Shown here: piece by piece, positions 17,088-26,711 of the stretch | How the letters are laid out: every line of letters begins with the position of its first letter | Numbering within the stretch: position 1 is the stretch's first letter | NCBI RefSeq assembly: GCF_042666235.1 | Contig: NZ_JBHTFQ010000001.1 | Span: 186,001 to 250,000, forward strand | Source of the DNA: Halodurantibacterium daqingensis | GTDB lineage: Bacteria; Pseudomonadota; Alphaproteobacteria; Rhodobacterales; Rhodobacteraceae | Length of the DNA: 64,000 nucleotides | Direction: 5' to 3' | The notes under the pieces: generated by a model | Database searches by the model: none | What the model was told of the DNA's origin: nothing | The model's input: the letters and a program-made list of their open reading frames with translations, nothing else | Program-made: the position numbers and the translations under genes

Positions 17088-18437
17088 TCAATCCTGCGTC
17101 GCGCGCACCGAGGGAGAGAGCGCCGACATGCCTTTCAGGATATCGATCGCATAGGCTAGCTGGTAGTCCTCTTCGCGCAGCCGTGCCGCTTCTTCGGCCC
17201 GGCGCTGTTCGGCCTCCATCTGTTCGCGCTCGGCATCGCTCATGCTGTCATTGAGAAGCGAATTGCGCAGATCGGCCTCGCTGCGGCTGTGCAGGGGATT
17301 GGTCTCCTCGTCCTCCGAGGCCGGGCGGCGCGGCGGTTGCTGCACAAGGATATCCGGCGCCACGCCCAGCGCCTGGATCGATCTCCCGGACGGGGTGTAA
17401 TAGCGCGAGGTCGTCAGGCGCATCGCCCCGTCGCCGCGCAGCGGAACGACTGTCTGGACCGATCCTTTGCCGAAGCTCTTGGTGCCGACCACGATCGCGC
17501 GGCGGTGATCCTGCAAGGCGCCAGCGACGATTTCCGACGCCGATGCCGAGCCGCCATTGATCAGGACCACGATCGGCTTGCCCTCGGTCAGATCCCCTTC
17601 CGTGGCGTTGAACCGTTCGCCGGCTTCGGCATCACGGCCCCGGGTCGAAACGATTTCGCCCTTGTCGAGGAAAGCATCGGTCACGCGGATCGCCTGGTTC
17701 AGCAGGCCGCCCGGGTTGTTGCGCAGGTCAAGCACGATGCCGTTCACGCGATCAAGCCCGCCGGCTTCCTCGATGCTCTGGCGCAGGCCTTCCTCGAGAT
17801 TGGCATAGGTCTGGTCGTTGAAGGTCGTGACACGCAATACGACCGTGTCACCTTCAAGCCGGGTCCGCACCGCCGTCAGCTTGATCGTGTCGCGGATGAT
17901 CGACAGGTCGAACGGCTCTGCCCGGCCTTCACGCACCACGGTGATGATGATTTCCGATCCGACCGGCCCCCGCATCATCTGGACGGCCTGGTCCAGCGTG
18001 AGGCCCAGCACCGATTCGCCGTCCACATGGGTGATGAAGTCACCGGCCTCGACGCCGGCGATGTCGGCAGGCGTTCCGTCGATCGGTGAAACGACCTTGA
18101 CGAAGCCCTCTTCCTGCGTGACCTCGATCCCCAGGCCGCCAAACTCGCCCCGGGTTTGCACCCGCATGTCGGAAAAATCCTCGGGCGGCAGATAGCCGGA
18201 ATGGGGATCAAGCGAGGTCAGCATGCCGTTGATCGCCGCTTCGATCAGATCGGCCGGATCAACCTCCTCGACATACTGGTTGCGGATCCGCTCAAAAATG
18301 TCGCCGAACAGATCAAGCTGCTGATAGACCGAGGCATTGCGGCTCGCCTCTTGCGCGAGAAGCGGCCCGGCGACCTGCGTGGTCAGTACCGCCCCGATCA
18401 TCGTGCCGCCCAATGCGGCCATCACGAATTTTCTCAT
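17088..18437 (-). CDS. ctpA: S41-family carboxy-terminal processing protease
   Basis: 449 residues. An N-terminal signal or anchor (MAALGGTMIGAVLTTQVAGP) is followed by a PDZ domain (about 90-170, GLGIEVTQEEGFVKVVSPIDG) and the S41 core with the Ser in GGSASASEIVAG and the Lys in GTKSFGKGSVQ. The acidic/Arg-rich coiled tail (about 380-440) is typical of alphaproteobacterial CtpA. It is a periplasmic protease, directly downstream of the EnvC-like gene (6 bp), a pairing that suggests shared control of cell-wall hydrolases. Confidence 0.9.
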   Translation of the reverse strand: MRKFVMAALGGTMIGAVLTTQVAGPLLAQEASRNASVYQQLDLFGDIFERIRNQYVEEVDPADLIEAAINGMLTSLDPHSGYLPPEDFSDMRVQTRGEFGGLGIEVTQEEGFVKVVSPIDGTPADIAGVEAGDFITHVDGESVLGLTLDQAVQMMRGPVGSEIIITVVREGRAEPFDLSIIRDTIKLTAVRTRLEGDTVVLRVTTFNDQTYANLEEGLRQSIEEAGGLDRVNGIVLDLRNNPGGLLNQAIRVTDAFLDKGEIVSTRGRDAEAGERFNATEGDLTEGKPIVVLINGGSASASEIVAGALQDHRRAIVVGTKSFGKGSVQTVVPLRGDGAMRLTTSRYYTPSGRSIQALGVAPDILVQQPPRRPASEDEETNPLHSRSEADLRNSLLNDSMSDAEREQMEAEQRRAEEAARLREEDYQLAYAIDILKGMSALSPSVRATQD

Positions 18438-18443
18438 GCCGTC

Positions 18444-19586
18444 CTATTCCTCTGTCTGTGCGAACCATTCGGCCGGGTCGGTAGGCCGGTTCAACCGCCG
18501 GATTTCCAGGTAAAGCGTCTCGGTCTGGCCGCCTCCGGCCCCGTCGCGCGCCAGCGCCAGAAACTCGGCTGCGAATTCCTCGGCCCCTGCCGCGCCCCCG
18601 GGCATGAGGCCAAGCGGGCTGCCTTCCGGGATGACTTGCCCCACCGCACCATAAAGCACCTCCATCCCCGCGAGCACCATGAGATAACCGCCTTCCGGCT
18701 CAAGGATCATCACATTTCCGTAGTCGAGCAGCGGCCCCATGTAGCGGATGGTGGCGGGCGCGGGCGCGGTGACAAGAGCATTGGCGCGCGTCGCCAGCAA
18801 CAGGCCCGGGCGGCGCACGCCGGCGGCATCCGCTTCGTTGAACTGCCGCAGGATCGTGCCCTGCACCGGCAGACGCAGCCCCCCTTGTCGGTCGCTGAAG
18901 TCCTGCGCCACCTCGTCGGGTCCGATCTGCGTGTCGGACAGAAGGTCGGCAAAGCTGTCGAGCGTGTCGATGGTTTCCACGATGCTGCGCAATTCGTCCG
19001 GGCGTTCCGCAAATTTCTGCGGCAGGTCGCGGCGTTCGGCAATGGCCTGCGACAGCTGGGCGCGTGCCTCTTGCGCGGCCTGCAACCCCTCTTCAAGCGT
19101 CTGCGCCGCATTCTGCTGAAGCTGGCGAAGGGTCGCGATTTCAGTCAGGTCGCGGCGCAGGATCTCGGCCTCGGCGTGCAGGGCGGGCGTCACTTCGCTC
19201 AGGATCATCCCCGACCGGGCCGTGCCGACGGGGCCGGTGGGATGCAGAAGCAGCATCGGCCCCGCTGCGTTTTCCATCGCCGTCATCACGCCGACAAGGC
19301 GCGCCACCTGGTCGCGCCGCGCATCCCACTGGCGGCGGATGGCCTCTTCGCGGATCGCGGCGCGGCGCAGCCCTTCGCGCAGGGCAACCAGCCCGTCCTC
19401 ATAGGCCTGGATCGTGCGGGTCAGCGCCGTCACCCGGTCGCGCGCGGCAGAGGCTTCGCGCAGGGCGGCAGTCGCCTCGCTCAGGTTGCGCGCAGCCAGG
19501 CGCGCGGCTTCTCCGGCGTCGCCCTCTGCGCGCGCCGGGCCTGCAAGGGCAAGCAGGGTCGCCGTGGCAAGGATCAGGTTGCGCAT
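18444..19586 (-). CDS. EnvC-like murein hydrolase activator (degenerate LytM/M23 domain)
   Basis: 380 residues: signal peptide (LILATATLLALAGPARA), then a long coiled coil (about 25-230), then an M23-like domain. The M23 zinc ligands appear absent: the usual GIDI segment reads GLLL, and the usual histidines of the H-x-H region are replaced in EPEGGYLMVLAGM. That is the EnvC pattern of a non-catalytic amidase activator. Start chosen at the ATG overlapping the gpmI stop (TGATG). Location would be periplasmic at the division site. Confidence 0.82.
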   Translation of the reverse strand: MRNLILATATLLALAGPARAEGDAGEAARLAARNLSEATAALREASAARDRVTALTRTIQAYEDGLVALREGLRRAAIREEAIRRQWDARRDQVARLVGVMTAMENAAGPMLLLHPTGPVGTARSGMILSEVTPALHAEAEILRRDLTEIATLRQLQQNAAQTLEEGLQAAQEARAQLSQAIAERRDLPQKFAERPDELRSIVETIDTLDSFADLLSDTQIGPDEVAQDFSDRQGGLRLPVQGTILRQFNEADAAGVRRPGLLLATRANALVTAPAPATIRYMGPLLDYGNVMILEPEGGYLMVLAGMEVLYGAVGQVIPEGSPLGLMPGGAAGAEEFAAEFLALARDGAGGGQTETLYLEIRRLNRPTDPAEWFAQTEE

Positions 19587-21106
19587 CAGCAAATCAGGCT
19601 TTCGCCGGTCATTTCATCGGGCTTCGGCAATCCCATGAGCTGCAGAAGCGTAGGCGCAATATCGGCAAGGCGCCCGTCGCGAAGCTGCGCACCTTCCGGC
19701 CCGCCGATCAGCGCGACGGGAACCGGATTGGTGGTATGGGCCGTATGCGGCCCGCCGGTTTCGGGGTCGATCATCAGTTCGCAGTTGCCGTGGTCGGCGG
19801 TCAGGATCATCGCGCCCCCGGCAGCCGCAAGCGCAGGAAGAACGCGCGCAAGCCCACGGTCCACAGCCTCGCAGGCGGCAATTGCGGCCGGAAGCGAGCC
19901 GGTGTGCCCCACCATGTCGGGGTTGGCATAATTCACCACGATCAGATCGTAGCCCGCGCCGATCGCAGCCACCAGACGCTCGGTCACCTCGCCGGCCGAC
20001 ATCTCGGGTTGAAGGTCGTAGGTGGCCACCTTGGGGCTGAGCGGCATGAACCGGTCCTCGCCCGCTTCGGGCGCCTCGCGGCCACCGTTGAGGAAGAACG
20101 TCACATGCGGGTATTTCTCGGTCTCGGCAATGCGGAACTGGCGCAGCCCGTGCGACGCGACCCATTCGCCAAGCGTGTTGACCAGCACCCGTTTGGGAAA
20201 CGCGGTGGTCATGAAGCCGTTGTGCGCCTCGGAATATTCCACCATCCCCAGAAGGGCGGCCCAACGGGGGCGGGGGCCGGTTTCGAACGCGGAGAACCCC
20301 GGTGCGCCGATTGCCGACAGGATCTCGCGCGCGCGATCGGCCCGGAAATTCAGGCAGAAGAAGCCGTCCCCATCGGCAGCGCCGGTATAATTGCCGATCA
20401 GCGTGGGCAGAATGAACTCGTCGCTTTCGCCGCGGGCATAGGCGGCCTGAACGGCCGCTTGCGCATCGGCGGCGTGATGGGGTGCCTGACCGCGGATCAT
20501 GGCGGCATAGGCAGCCCCCACACGTTCCCAGCGATTGTCGCGGTCCATGGCATAGTAGCGCCCCGTCACTGTGGCGATCACAGCGCCAGCAGGAAGCGAC
20601 GGCGCGAACTGCGCGACGAAATCGCCCGCGGAAACGGGGGCGACATCGCGCCCGTCGGTGATCGCATGGATCGCCACCGGCACGCCGGCCGCGGTGATTG
20701 CCCGCGCGGCGGCAAGAAGATGCGTCATATGTCCGTGCACGCCGCCGTCGGACACCACGCCCATCAGATGCGCGGTGCCGCCGCTTTGCCGAAGCGCTGC
20801 GATGAAGGCCAGAAGCGCCTCGTTCCGGGCAAAGCTGCCGTCCTCGACCGCAAGATCGATCTGTCCGAGATCCATCGCGACAACGCGGCCGGCCCCGATG
20901 TTGGTATGGCCGACTTCGGAATTCCCCATCTGGCCACTGGGCAGTCCCACGTCCGGGCCGTGGGTGATCAGTTGCGCATGGGGGCAGGTGGCCATGATGT
21001 GGTCAAAGGTCGGAGTCCGGGCCTGGGCCGGGGCGCTGACCTCCGGGTTCCGGCCGATCCCCCAGCCGTCAAGGATGCAGAGCACGACAGGTTTGGGGTG
21101 GGTCAT
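19586..21106 (-). CDS. gpmI: 2,3-bisphosphoglycerate-independent phosphoglycerate mutase
   Basis: 506 residues of the alkaline phosphatase superfamily. Signatures include VLCILDGWG, MGNSEVGHTNIGAGR (catalytic Ser region), HAITDGRD, FNFRADRARE and the late LTADHGNCE metal site. It interconverts 3- and 2-phosphoglycerate using Mn. The second of two adjacent ATGs is preferred for its GGAGG spacing. It sits between rlmH and the EnvC-like gene on one strand, overlapping the latter. Confidence 0.95.
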   Translation of the reverse strand: MTHPKPVVLCILDGWGIGRNPEVSAPAQARTPTFDHIMATCPHAQLITHGPDVGLPSGQMGNSEVGHTNIGAGRVVAMDLGQIDLAVEDGSFARNEALLAFIAALRQSGGTAHLMGVVSDGGVHGHMTHLLAAARAITAAGVPVAIHAITDGRDVAPVSAGDFVAQFAPSLPAGAVIATVTGRYYAMDRDNRWERVGAAYAAMIRGQAPHHAADAQAAVQAAYARGESDEFILPTLIGNYTGAADGDGFFCLNFRADRAREILSAIGAPGFSAFETGPRPRWAALLGMVEYSEAHNGFMTTAFPKRVLVNTLGEWVASHGLRQFRIAETEKYPHVTFFLNGGREAPEAGEDRFMPLSPKVATYDLQPEMSAGEVTERLVAAIGAGYDLIVVNYANPDMVGHTGSLPAAIAACEAVDRGLARVLPALAAAGGAMILTADHGNCELMIDPETGGPHTAHTTNPVPVALIGGPEGAQLRDGRLADIAPTLLQLMGLPKPDEMTGESLIC

Positions 21107-21170
21107 CATGGCCTCCGGGCGTTCCGATGCTGTGGCCCCGTTCTAAGGGGCCTGTTCGGGAAGGGCAACA

Positions 21171-21641
21171 TCACGCGCGGTGGTAGGGCGCCCCCGCAAG
21201 GATCGAGGCGGCGCGGTAAAGCTGTTCGGCCAGCATGACCCGCACCAGCATATGCGGCCAGACCATGCGTCCGAGCGACAGGCTCGCATCCGCCTGCGCC
21301 CGCAAGGCAGGCGCGATCCCGTCCGCGCCGCCGATCACGAAGGCAGCGTCCATCCGCCCCTGATCGCGCCAATCGGCCAGCATCTGCGCGAATTCGGGCG
21401 AGGTCAGGTTGCGACCGCGTTCGTCCAGGGTGCAGACAAGCGCCCCCTCGGGCAGTGCGCGGGCCAGAAGGGCCGCTTCGGCCGCCATGCCGCCGCCCTT
21501 CCTGTCCTCGACCTCGTGCATCTGCACGGGCCCAAGCGACAGGGGGCGCCCGCTTCGATCAAAGCGTGTGAGATAATCATCGACAAGCGCGCGTTCAGGG
21601 CCGCTGCGAAGGCGCCCGACCGCGCAGATATGTATGCGCAT
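21171..21641 (-). CDS. rlmH: 23S rRNA (pseudouridine1915-N3)-methyltransferase
   Basis: 156 residues of the SPOUT fold, with the family start MRIHICAVGRLRSGPE, LDERGRNLTSPEFA, the SAM-binding FVIGGADGI and the C-terminal MLAEQLYRAASILAGAPYHRA. It methylates pseudouridine 1915 in helix 69 on assembled ribosomes. It follows rsfS by 6 bp, the standard pairing. Confidence 0.95.
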   Translation of the reverse strand: MRIHICAVGRLRSGPERALVDDYLTRFDRSGRPLSLGPVQMHEVEDRKGGGMAAEAALLARALPEGALVCTLDERGRNLTSPEFAQMLADWRDQGRMDAAFVIGGADGIAPALRAQADASLSLGRMVWPHMLVRVMLAEQLYRAASILAGAPYHRA

Positions 21642-21647
21642 CCGGCC

Positions 21648-22004
21648 TCAGGAACGGGCTGCCTGCGTCGGCATCCACATCTTCTCAAGCTGGTAGAATT
21701 CGCGCACTTCGGGGCGGAACACATGGACGATGACGTCACCCGTGTCGATCAGCACCCAATCGCCGGTTTCCTTGCCCTCGATCCGGCTGGTACGGCCAAG
21801 ATCCTGCTTCAGCCGGTCCACAAGCTTTTCGGCGATGGCTGCGACCTGGCGCGACGACCGGCCCGAGCAGATCACCATGTGATCGGCCATTTCCGAACGG
21901 CCGCGCAGGCTGATCGTCACGACGTCCTCGGCCTTGTCGTCGTCAAGCGAGGCAAGAATGTGCCGCAGAAGTTCGTCTCCGGAGACATCGGATGGCGCAG
22001 TCAT
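21648..22004 (-). CDS. rsfS: Ribosome silencing factor RsfS
   Basis: 118 residues from the ATG at 22004. The core SLDDDKAEDVVTISL, MADHMVICSGRSSRQVAAIAE and GDWVLIDTGDVIVHVF are diagnostic. RsfS binds L14 and blocks subunit joining in starvation. I prefer 22004 over the longer ATG at 22046 because GAGG sits 5 nt upstream and the start overlaps the stop of a small leader frame (ATGA). The longer start lacks a well-placed ribosome-binding site. Confidence 0.9.
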   Translation of the reverse strand: MTAPSDVSGDELLRHILASLDDDKAEDVVTISLRGRSEMADHMVICSGRSSRQVAAIAEKLVDRLKQDLGRTSRIEGKETGDWVLIDTGDVIVHVFRPEVREFYQLEKMWMPTQAARS

Positions 22005-22060
22005 CTGCGCCTCGGGTGCGGCCGTGCTGCTGGCCGCGTTCTGCATGTAAGACAGGACAT
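22001..22060 (-). CDS. Possible 19-codon leader peptide upstream of rsfS
   Basis: The frame MSCLTCRTRPAARPHPRRR begins 3 nt after AGGAGG and ends with an ATGA overlap at the rsfS start. The Shine-Dalgarno and start codon lie inside AGGACA-A-TGTCCT, an inverted repeat that could hide them. Coding status is unproven. Confidence 0.3.
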   Translation of the reverse strand: MSCLTCRTRPAARPHPRRR

Positions 22061-22186
22061 TGTCCTCCTGGGTTGCGCGCCGACTGGCCGCGGCGCAGGC
22101 ATGGCTTCAATGTAGCATCGGGAGGTTAAAATCTCAATGATCCCGCCCGTGGCTTTTGCAAGGGCATCGGCACGCCGCAGGGCATA

Positions 22187-22215
22187 TTGCCAGAGGCAGG
22201 ATTCGGGCGTAGAAA
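22187..22215 (+). promoter_or_regulatory. Candidate promoter upstream of leuC
   Basis: TTGCCA (22187-22192), a 17-bp spacer and TAGAAA (22210-22215). A start about 7 nt downstream would fall on the ATG of the small frame at 22222, giving a leaderless message. Confidence 0.35.
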
Positions 22216-22221
22216 GCCTGC

Positions 22222-22317
22222 ATGACACGTTTCTTCGACATGGATGACCGTGCGCGCCTGCCCTGGCGCTTTTATGGCGAGTCGCTCTCCATTCTCGCGC
22301 GACTTACGCGCGGCTGA
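22222..22317 (+). CDS. Candidate 31-residue small ORF in the leuC leader
   Basis: The frame starts MTRFFDMDDRARLPWRFYG and ends ILARLTRG, with a basic, aromatic composition and no leucine run. No strong ribosome-binding site precedes it, but it starts about where transcription from the upstream promoter-like element would begin. A 7-bp hairpin follows 10 bp after its stop and leuC starts 69 bp downstream. It is either a small protein or a leader peptide; no homologue is recognised. Confidence 0.35.
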   Translation: MTRFFDMDDRARLPWRFYGESLSILARLTRG

Positions 22318-22327
22318 TGCCGCGACC

Positions 22328-22346
22328 CGTGCCGCATTCCGGCACG
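22328..22346 (+). terminator. Hairpin in the leuC leader
   Basis: CGTGCCG-CATTC-CGGCACG forms a perfect 7-bp stem between the small frame and leuC. No T-run follows, so it may be a structural or attenuator-like element rather than a simple terminator. Confidence 0.4.
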
Positions 22347-22386
22347 CCCTGTTCTCAGAGCCAAACCTCATAGACGAGAGAGAGCC

Positions 22387-23805
<1,419 letters not shown>

Positions 23806-23815
23806 GGAGCGGATC

Positions 23816-24421
23816 ATGGACAAGTTCACCACCCTTACCGGCGTTGCCGCGCCGATGCCGCTGGTCAATGTCGATACCGACATGATCATCCCCAAGCAGT
23901 TCCTGAAGACGATCAAGCGCACCGGTCTTGGCGCGAATCTTTTTGACGAGATGCGCTTTGACCAGGAGGGCAACGAGATCCCTGATTTCGTCCTGAACCA
24001 GCCCGCCTACCGGAACGCAGAAATCCTTGTGGCCGGCGAGAATTTCGGCTGCGGGTCGAGCCGCGAACATGCGCCCTGGGCGCTTCTGGATTTCGGCATC
24101 CGCTGCGTGATCGCGCCGAGCTTTGCCGACATCTTCTTCAACAACTGCTTCAAGAACGGCATTCTGCCGATCGTGCTGCCGCAGGATCAGGTGGATGTGC
24201 TGATGGAGGACGCGAAGAAGGGTGCCAATGCCCGGATGACCGTCGATCTTGAAGCGCAGGTGGTCACCACCAGCGACGGCCAATCCTTCCCGTTCGAAGT
24301 GGACGCCTTCAAGAAGCACTGCCTGCTGAACGGGCTGGATGATATCGGCCTGACGCTTGAAAAAGCCGCTGCGATCGACAGCTTCGAGGCGAAGGCCGGA
24401 ACACTTCGTCCCTGGGTCTGA
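23816..24421 (+). CDS. leuD: 3-isopropylmalate dehydratase small subunit
   Basis: 201 residues, with VNVDTDMIIPKQFLKTI, GENFGCGSSREHAPWAL and PSFADIFFNNCFKNGILP, typical of the swivel subunit that pairs with LeuC. A strong hairpin follows the gene. Confidence 0.96.
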   Translation: MDKFTTLTGVAAPMPLVNVDTDMIIPKQFLKTIKRTGLGANLFDEMRFDQEGNEIPDFVLNQPAYRNAEILVAGENFGCGSSREHAPWALLDFGIRCVIAPSFADIFFNNCFKNGILPIVLPQDQVDVLMEDAKKGANARMTVDLEAQVVTTSDGQSFPFEVDAFKKHCLLNGLDDIGLTLEKAAAIDSFEAKAGTLRPWV

Positions 24422-24433
24422 GGCGCACCGGAT

Positions 24434-24465
24434 CTGCGGGGCCGCCCGGCACGGTGGCCCCGCAG
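24434..24465 (+). terminator. Hairpin downstream of leuD
   Basis: CTGCGGGGCC and GGCCCCGCAG form a perfect 10-bp stem around a 12-nt loop, 12 bp after the leuD stop. It separates leuCD from the next gene. Confidence 0.55.
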
Positions 24466-24523
24466 CATGTCTTAAGCATCTGTTAACCTTGCTGCAGCAC
24501 CCTGCCGAAAACCGGAGGGGGTG

Positions 24524-25543
24524 ATGCGAAGCGTCTTTGTCACGGGTCTGATGCTGTGGCTTCTGGTCGGTCCCGCTCTGGCCGATCCTCTGCGCGTAGC
24601 CACCTACAATGCCGCCCTGACGCGGCGTGGTCCGGGCCTTCTGCTGCAGGATATCCTGAAGGGCGAGGATCAGGTGCAGGCCGCTGTGGCGATGATCGTG
24701 GCGGCGCGGCCTGACATCCTGCTTCTGAACAAGTTCGACTACGATTTCGGTGGCGCCGCGCTTGATGCCTTCGCGGAATCCCTGGGCGCTGCGGGGCTGG
24801 AATATCCGCATCGCTTCGCGGCCCGGCCCAACACAGGCTGGGCGACGGGCCTGGATCTTGATGGTGACGGCAGGCTGGGAACGGCCGATGATGCCCAGGG
24901 ATATGGACGCTTCGCGGGCGCGGGCGGCATGGCGATCCTCTCGCGCCATCCGCTGGGCGAGGTGCGGGATTTCTCCGGATTTCTCTGGCGCGATCTTCCG
25001 GGGGCGCTGCTGCCACAGGTCGATGGCGCGCCCTTTCCATCCGCCGCCGTGTTCGAGGAACAGCGCCTCGCCTCGGTCGCGGCCTGGGAGGTGGCGGTTC
25101 TGGCGCCAACGGGGCGGCTTGGCCTGCTGGCGTTCCACGCCGGTCCGCCGGTCTTTGGCGGCCCGCATGACCGCAATCTGCGCCGCAACCATGACGAGGT
25201 TTCGTTCTGGCGTGCGCTTCTGGATGGCGAGCTGCCATTGGCTCCGCCTGAGCCTCCGTTCGTGCTGCTGGGCGGGGCGAACCTTGATCCCGAGCGGGGC
25301 GACGGCATGGGGCAGGCAATTCGTGCCCTGCTGGCGCATCCGCAGTTGCACGATCCCCTTCCCGGCAGCGACAGCGTGCGCTGGGAACGGCTCGGGCCGA
25401 TGCGCGTCGATTATGTGCTGCCCTCCTGGCCAGCAGAGGGGGCGGGTCTGCTCTGGCCCGAGGATGCGCTGGGGCCCGAACGGGAGGCTCTGGCCTCGGC
25501 CCATGCCCTTGTCTGGGTGGATCTGCGTCTGCCCGCGCCTTGA
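24524..25543 (+). CDS. Endonuclease/exonuclease/phosphatase-fold protein, probably exported, catalytic acids altered
   Basis: 339 residues: a signal peptide (VFVTGLMLWLLVGPALA) then an EEP fold (RVATYNAAL, GLDLDGDGRLGTADD, MAILSRHPLG, DRNLRRNHDE, MRVDYVLPS). Asn29 and His205 fit the fold, but key acids differ: the metal Glu position reads Lys70 (LLLNKFDYD), the GDxN motif reads G-G-A-N (250-253), and the terminal S-D-H reads S-A-H (325-327). It may be an inactive member or a subfamily with another chemistry. It lies between leuD and leuB, as often in Rhodobacterales. Start taken at the second of GTG-ATG. Confidence 0.75.
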   Translation: MRSVFVTGLMLWLLVGPALADPLRVATYNAALTRRGPGLLLQDILKGEDQVQAAVAMIVAARPDILLLNKFDYDFGGAALDAFAESLGAAGLEYPHRFAARPNTGWATGLDLDGDGRLGTADDAQGYGRFAGAGGMAILSRHPLGEVRDFSGFLWRDLPGALLPQVDGAPFPSAAVFEEQRLASVAAWEVAVLAPTGRLGLLAFHAGPPVFGGPHDRNLRRNHDEVSFWRALLDGELPLAPPEPPFVLLGGANLDPERGDGMGQAIRALLAHPQLHDPLPGSDSVRWERLGPMRVDYVLPSWPAEGAGLLWPEDALGPEREALASAHALVWVDLRLPAP

Positions 25544-25594
25544 CCCATTGGGGCCAAGGCGTTACGCCAAGGCACCCCCATTGCAAGGACGCAA

Positions 25595-26704
25595 ATGATG
25601 AGCAACCCCTCTCTCCTAATCCTGCCCGGTGACGGGATCGGCCCCGAAGTCATGGCCGAGGTGCGCCGGATCATCGACTGGTTCGGGACCCGCCGGGGCA
25701 TCGTCTTTGACGTGAGCGAGGATCTTGTCGGCGGCGCGGCCTATGACGTGCACGGAACCCCCCTTCACGACGACACGATGACCAAGGCACAGGAGGTCGA
25801 TGCCGTTCTGCTGGGTGCGGTCGGTGGCCCGAAATACGATGTGCTCGATTTCAGCGTGAAGCCGGAACGCGGCCTTCTGCGTCTGCGCAAGGAGATGGAC
25901 CTTTACGCCAACCTCCGCCCCGCGCAGTGCTTCGACGCCTTGGCCGACTTCTCGTCCCTGAAGAAGGACGTGGTCGCGGGCCTTGATATCATGATCGTGC
26001 GCGAACTGACCTCGGGTGTCTATTTCGGCGAGCCGCGCGGGATCTTCACCGAGGGCAACGAACGGGTCGGCATCAACACCCAGCGCTATACCGAATCCGA
26101 GATCGCGCGCGTCGCCCGGTCTGCCTTTGAGCTGGCCCGCCGGCGCGGCAACAAGGTCTGCTCGATGGAGAAGGCCAATGTGATGGAATCCGGCATCCTG
26201 TGGCGCGAAGTGGTGCAGAAGGTCCGGGACGAGGAATATCCGGATGTGGACCTGAGCCACATGTATGCGGATGCCGGTGCCATGCAGCTGACCCGCTGGC
26301 CCAAGCAGTTCGACGTGATCGTGACCGACAACCTGTTCGGCGACCTGCTGTCCGATCTCGCCGCGATGCTGACCGGGAGCCTGGGGATGCTGCCCTCGGC
26401 GAGCCTTGGCGCCCCGATGGCCAACGGCCGGCCCAAGGCGCTTTATGAGCCCGTGCACGGATCGGCCCCCGATATCGCAGGCCAGGGCAAGGCGAACCCG
26501 ATCGCCTGCATCCTCAGCTTCGCCATGGCGCTCCGCTACAGCTTTGATCTGGGCGCCGAAGCCGACCGTCTGGAAGCCGCCGTGCAGAAGGTTCTTGCCG
26601 AGGGCGTGCGCACCGCCGACCTCATGCAGGCCGAGGGGGGCAGCCCGGTCAGCACCACCGAAATGGGCGATGCCATTCTGGGTGCCCTTGAGGCAAGCCT
26701 GTAA
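25595..26704 (+). CDS. leuB: 3-isopropylmalate dehydrogenase
   Basis: 369 residues of the isocitrate/isopropylmalate dehydrogenase family, with LPGDGIGPEVMAEV, LRLRKEMDLYANLRP, KANVMESGILWREV, the DVIVTDNLFGDLLSDLAA metal/substrate segment and the NAD-binding HGSAPDIAGQGKANP. It oxidatively decarboxylates 3-isopropylmalate to 2-ketoisocaproate. It completes the leuC-leuD-leuB group and converges on the Na/Pi symporter gene. Confidence 0.96.
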   Translation: MMSNPSLLILPGDGIGPEVMAEVRRIIDWFGTRRGIVFDVSEDLVGGAAYDVHGTPLHDDTMTKAQEVDAVLLGAVGGPKYDVLDFSVKPERGLLRLRKEMDLYANLRPAQCFDALADFSSLKKDVVAGLDIMIVRELTSGVYFGEPRGIFTEGNERVGINTQRYTESEIARVARSAFELARRRGNKVCSMEKANVMESGILWREVVQKVRDEEYPDVDLSHMYADAGAMQLTRWPKQFDVIVTDNLFGDLLSDLAAMLTGSLGMLPSASLGAPMANGRPKALYEPVHGSAPDIAGQGKANPIACILSFAMALRYSFDLGAEADRLEAAVQKVLAEGVRTADLMQAEGGSPVSTTEMGDAILGALEASL

Positions 26705-26711
26705 GCACGCT

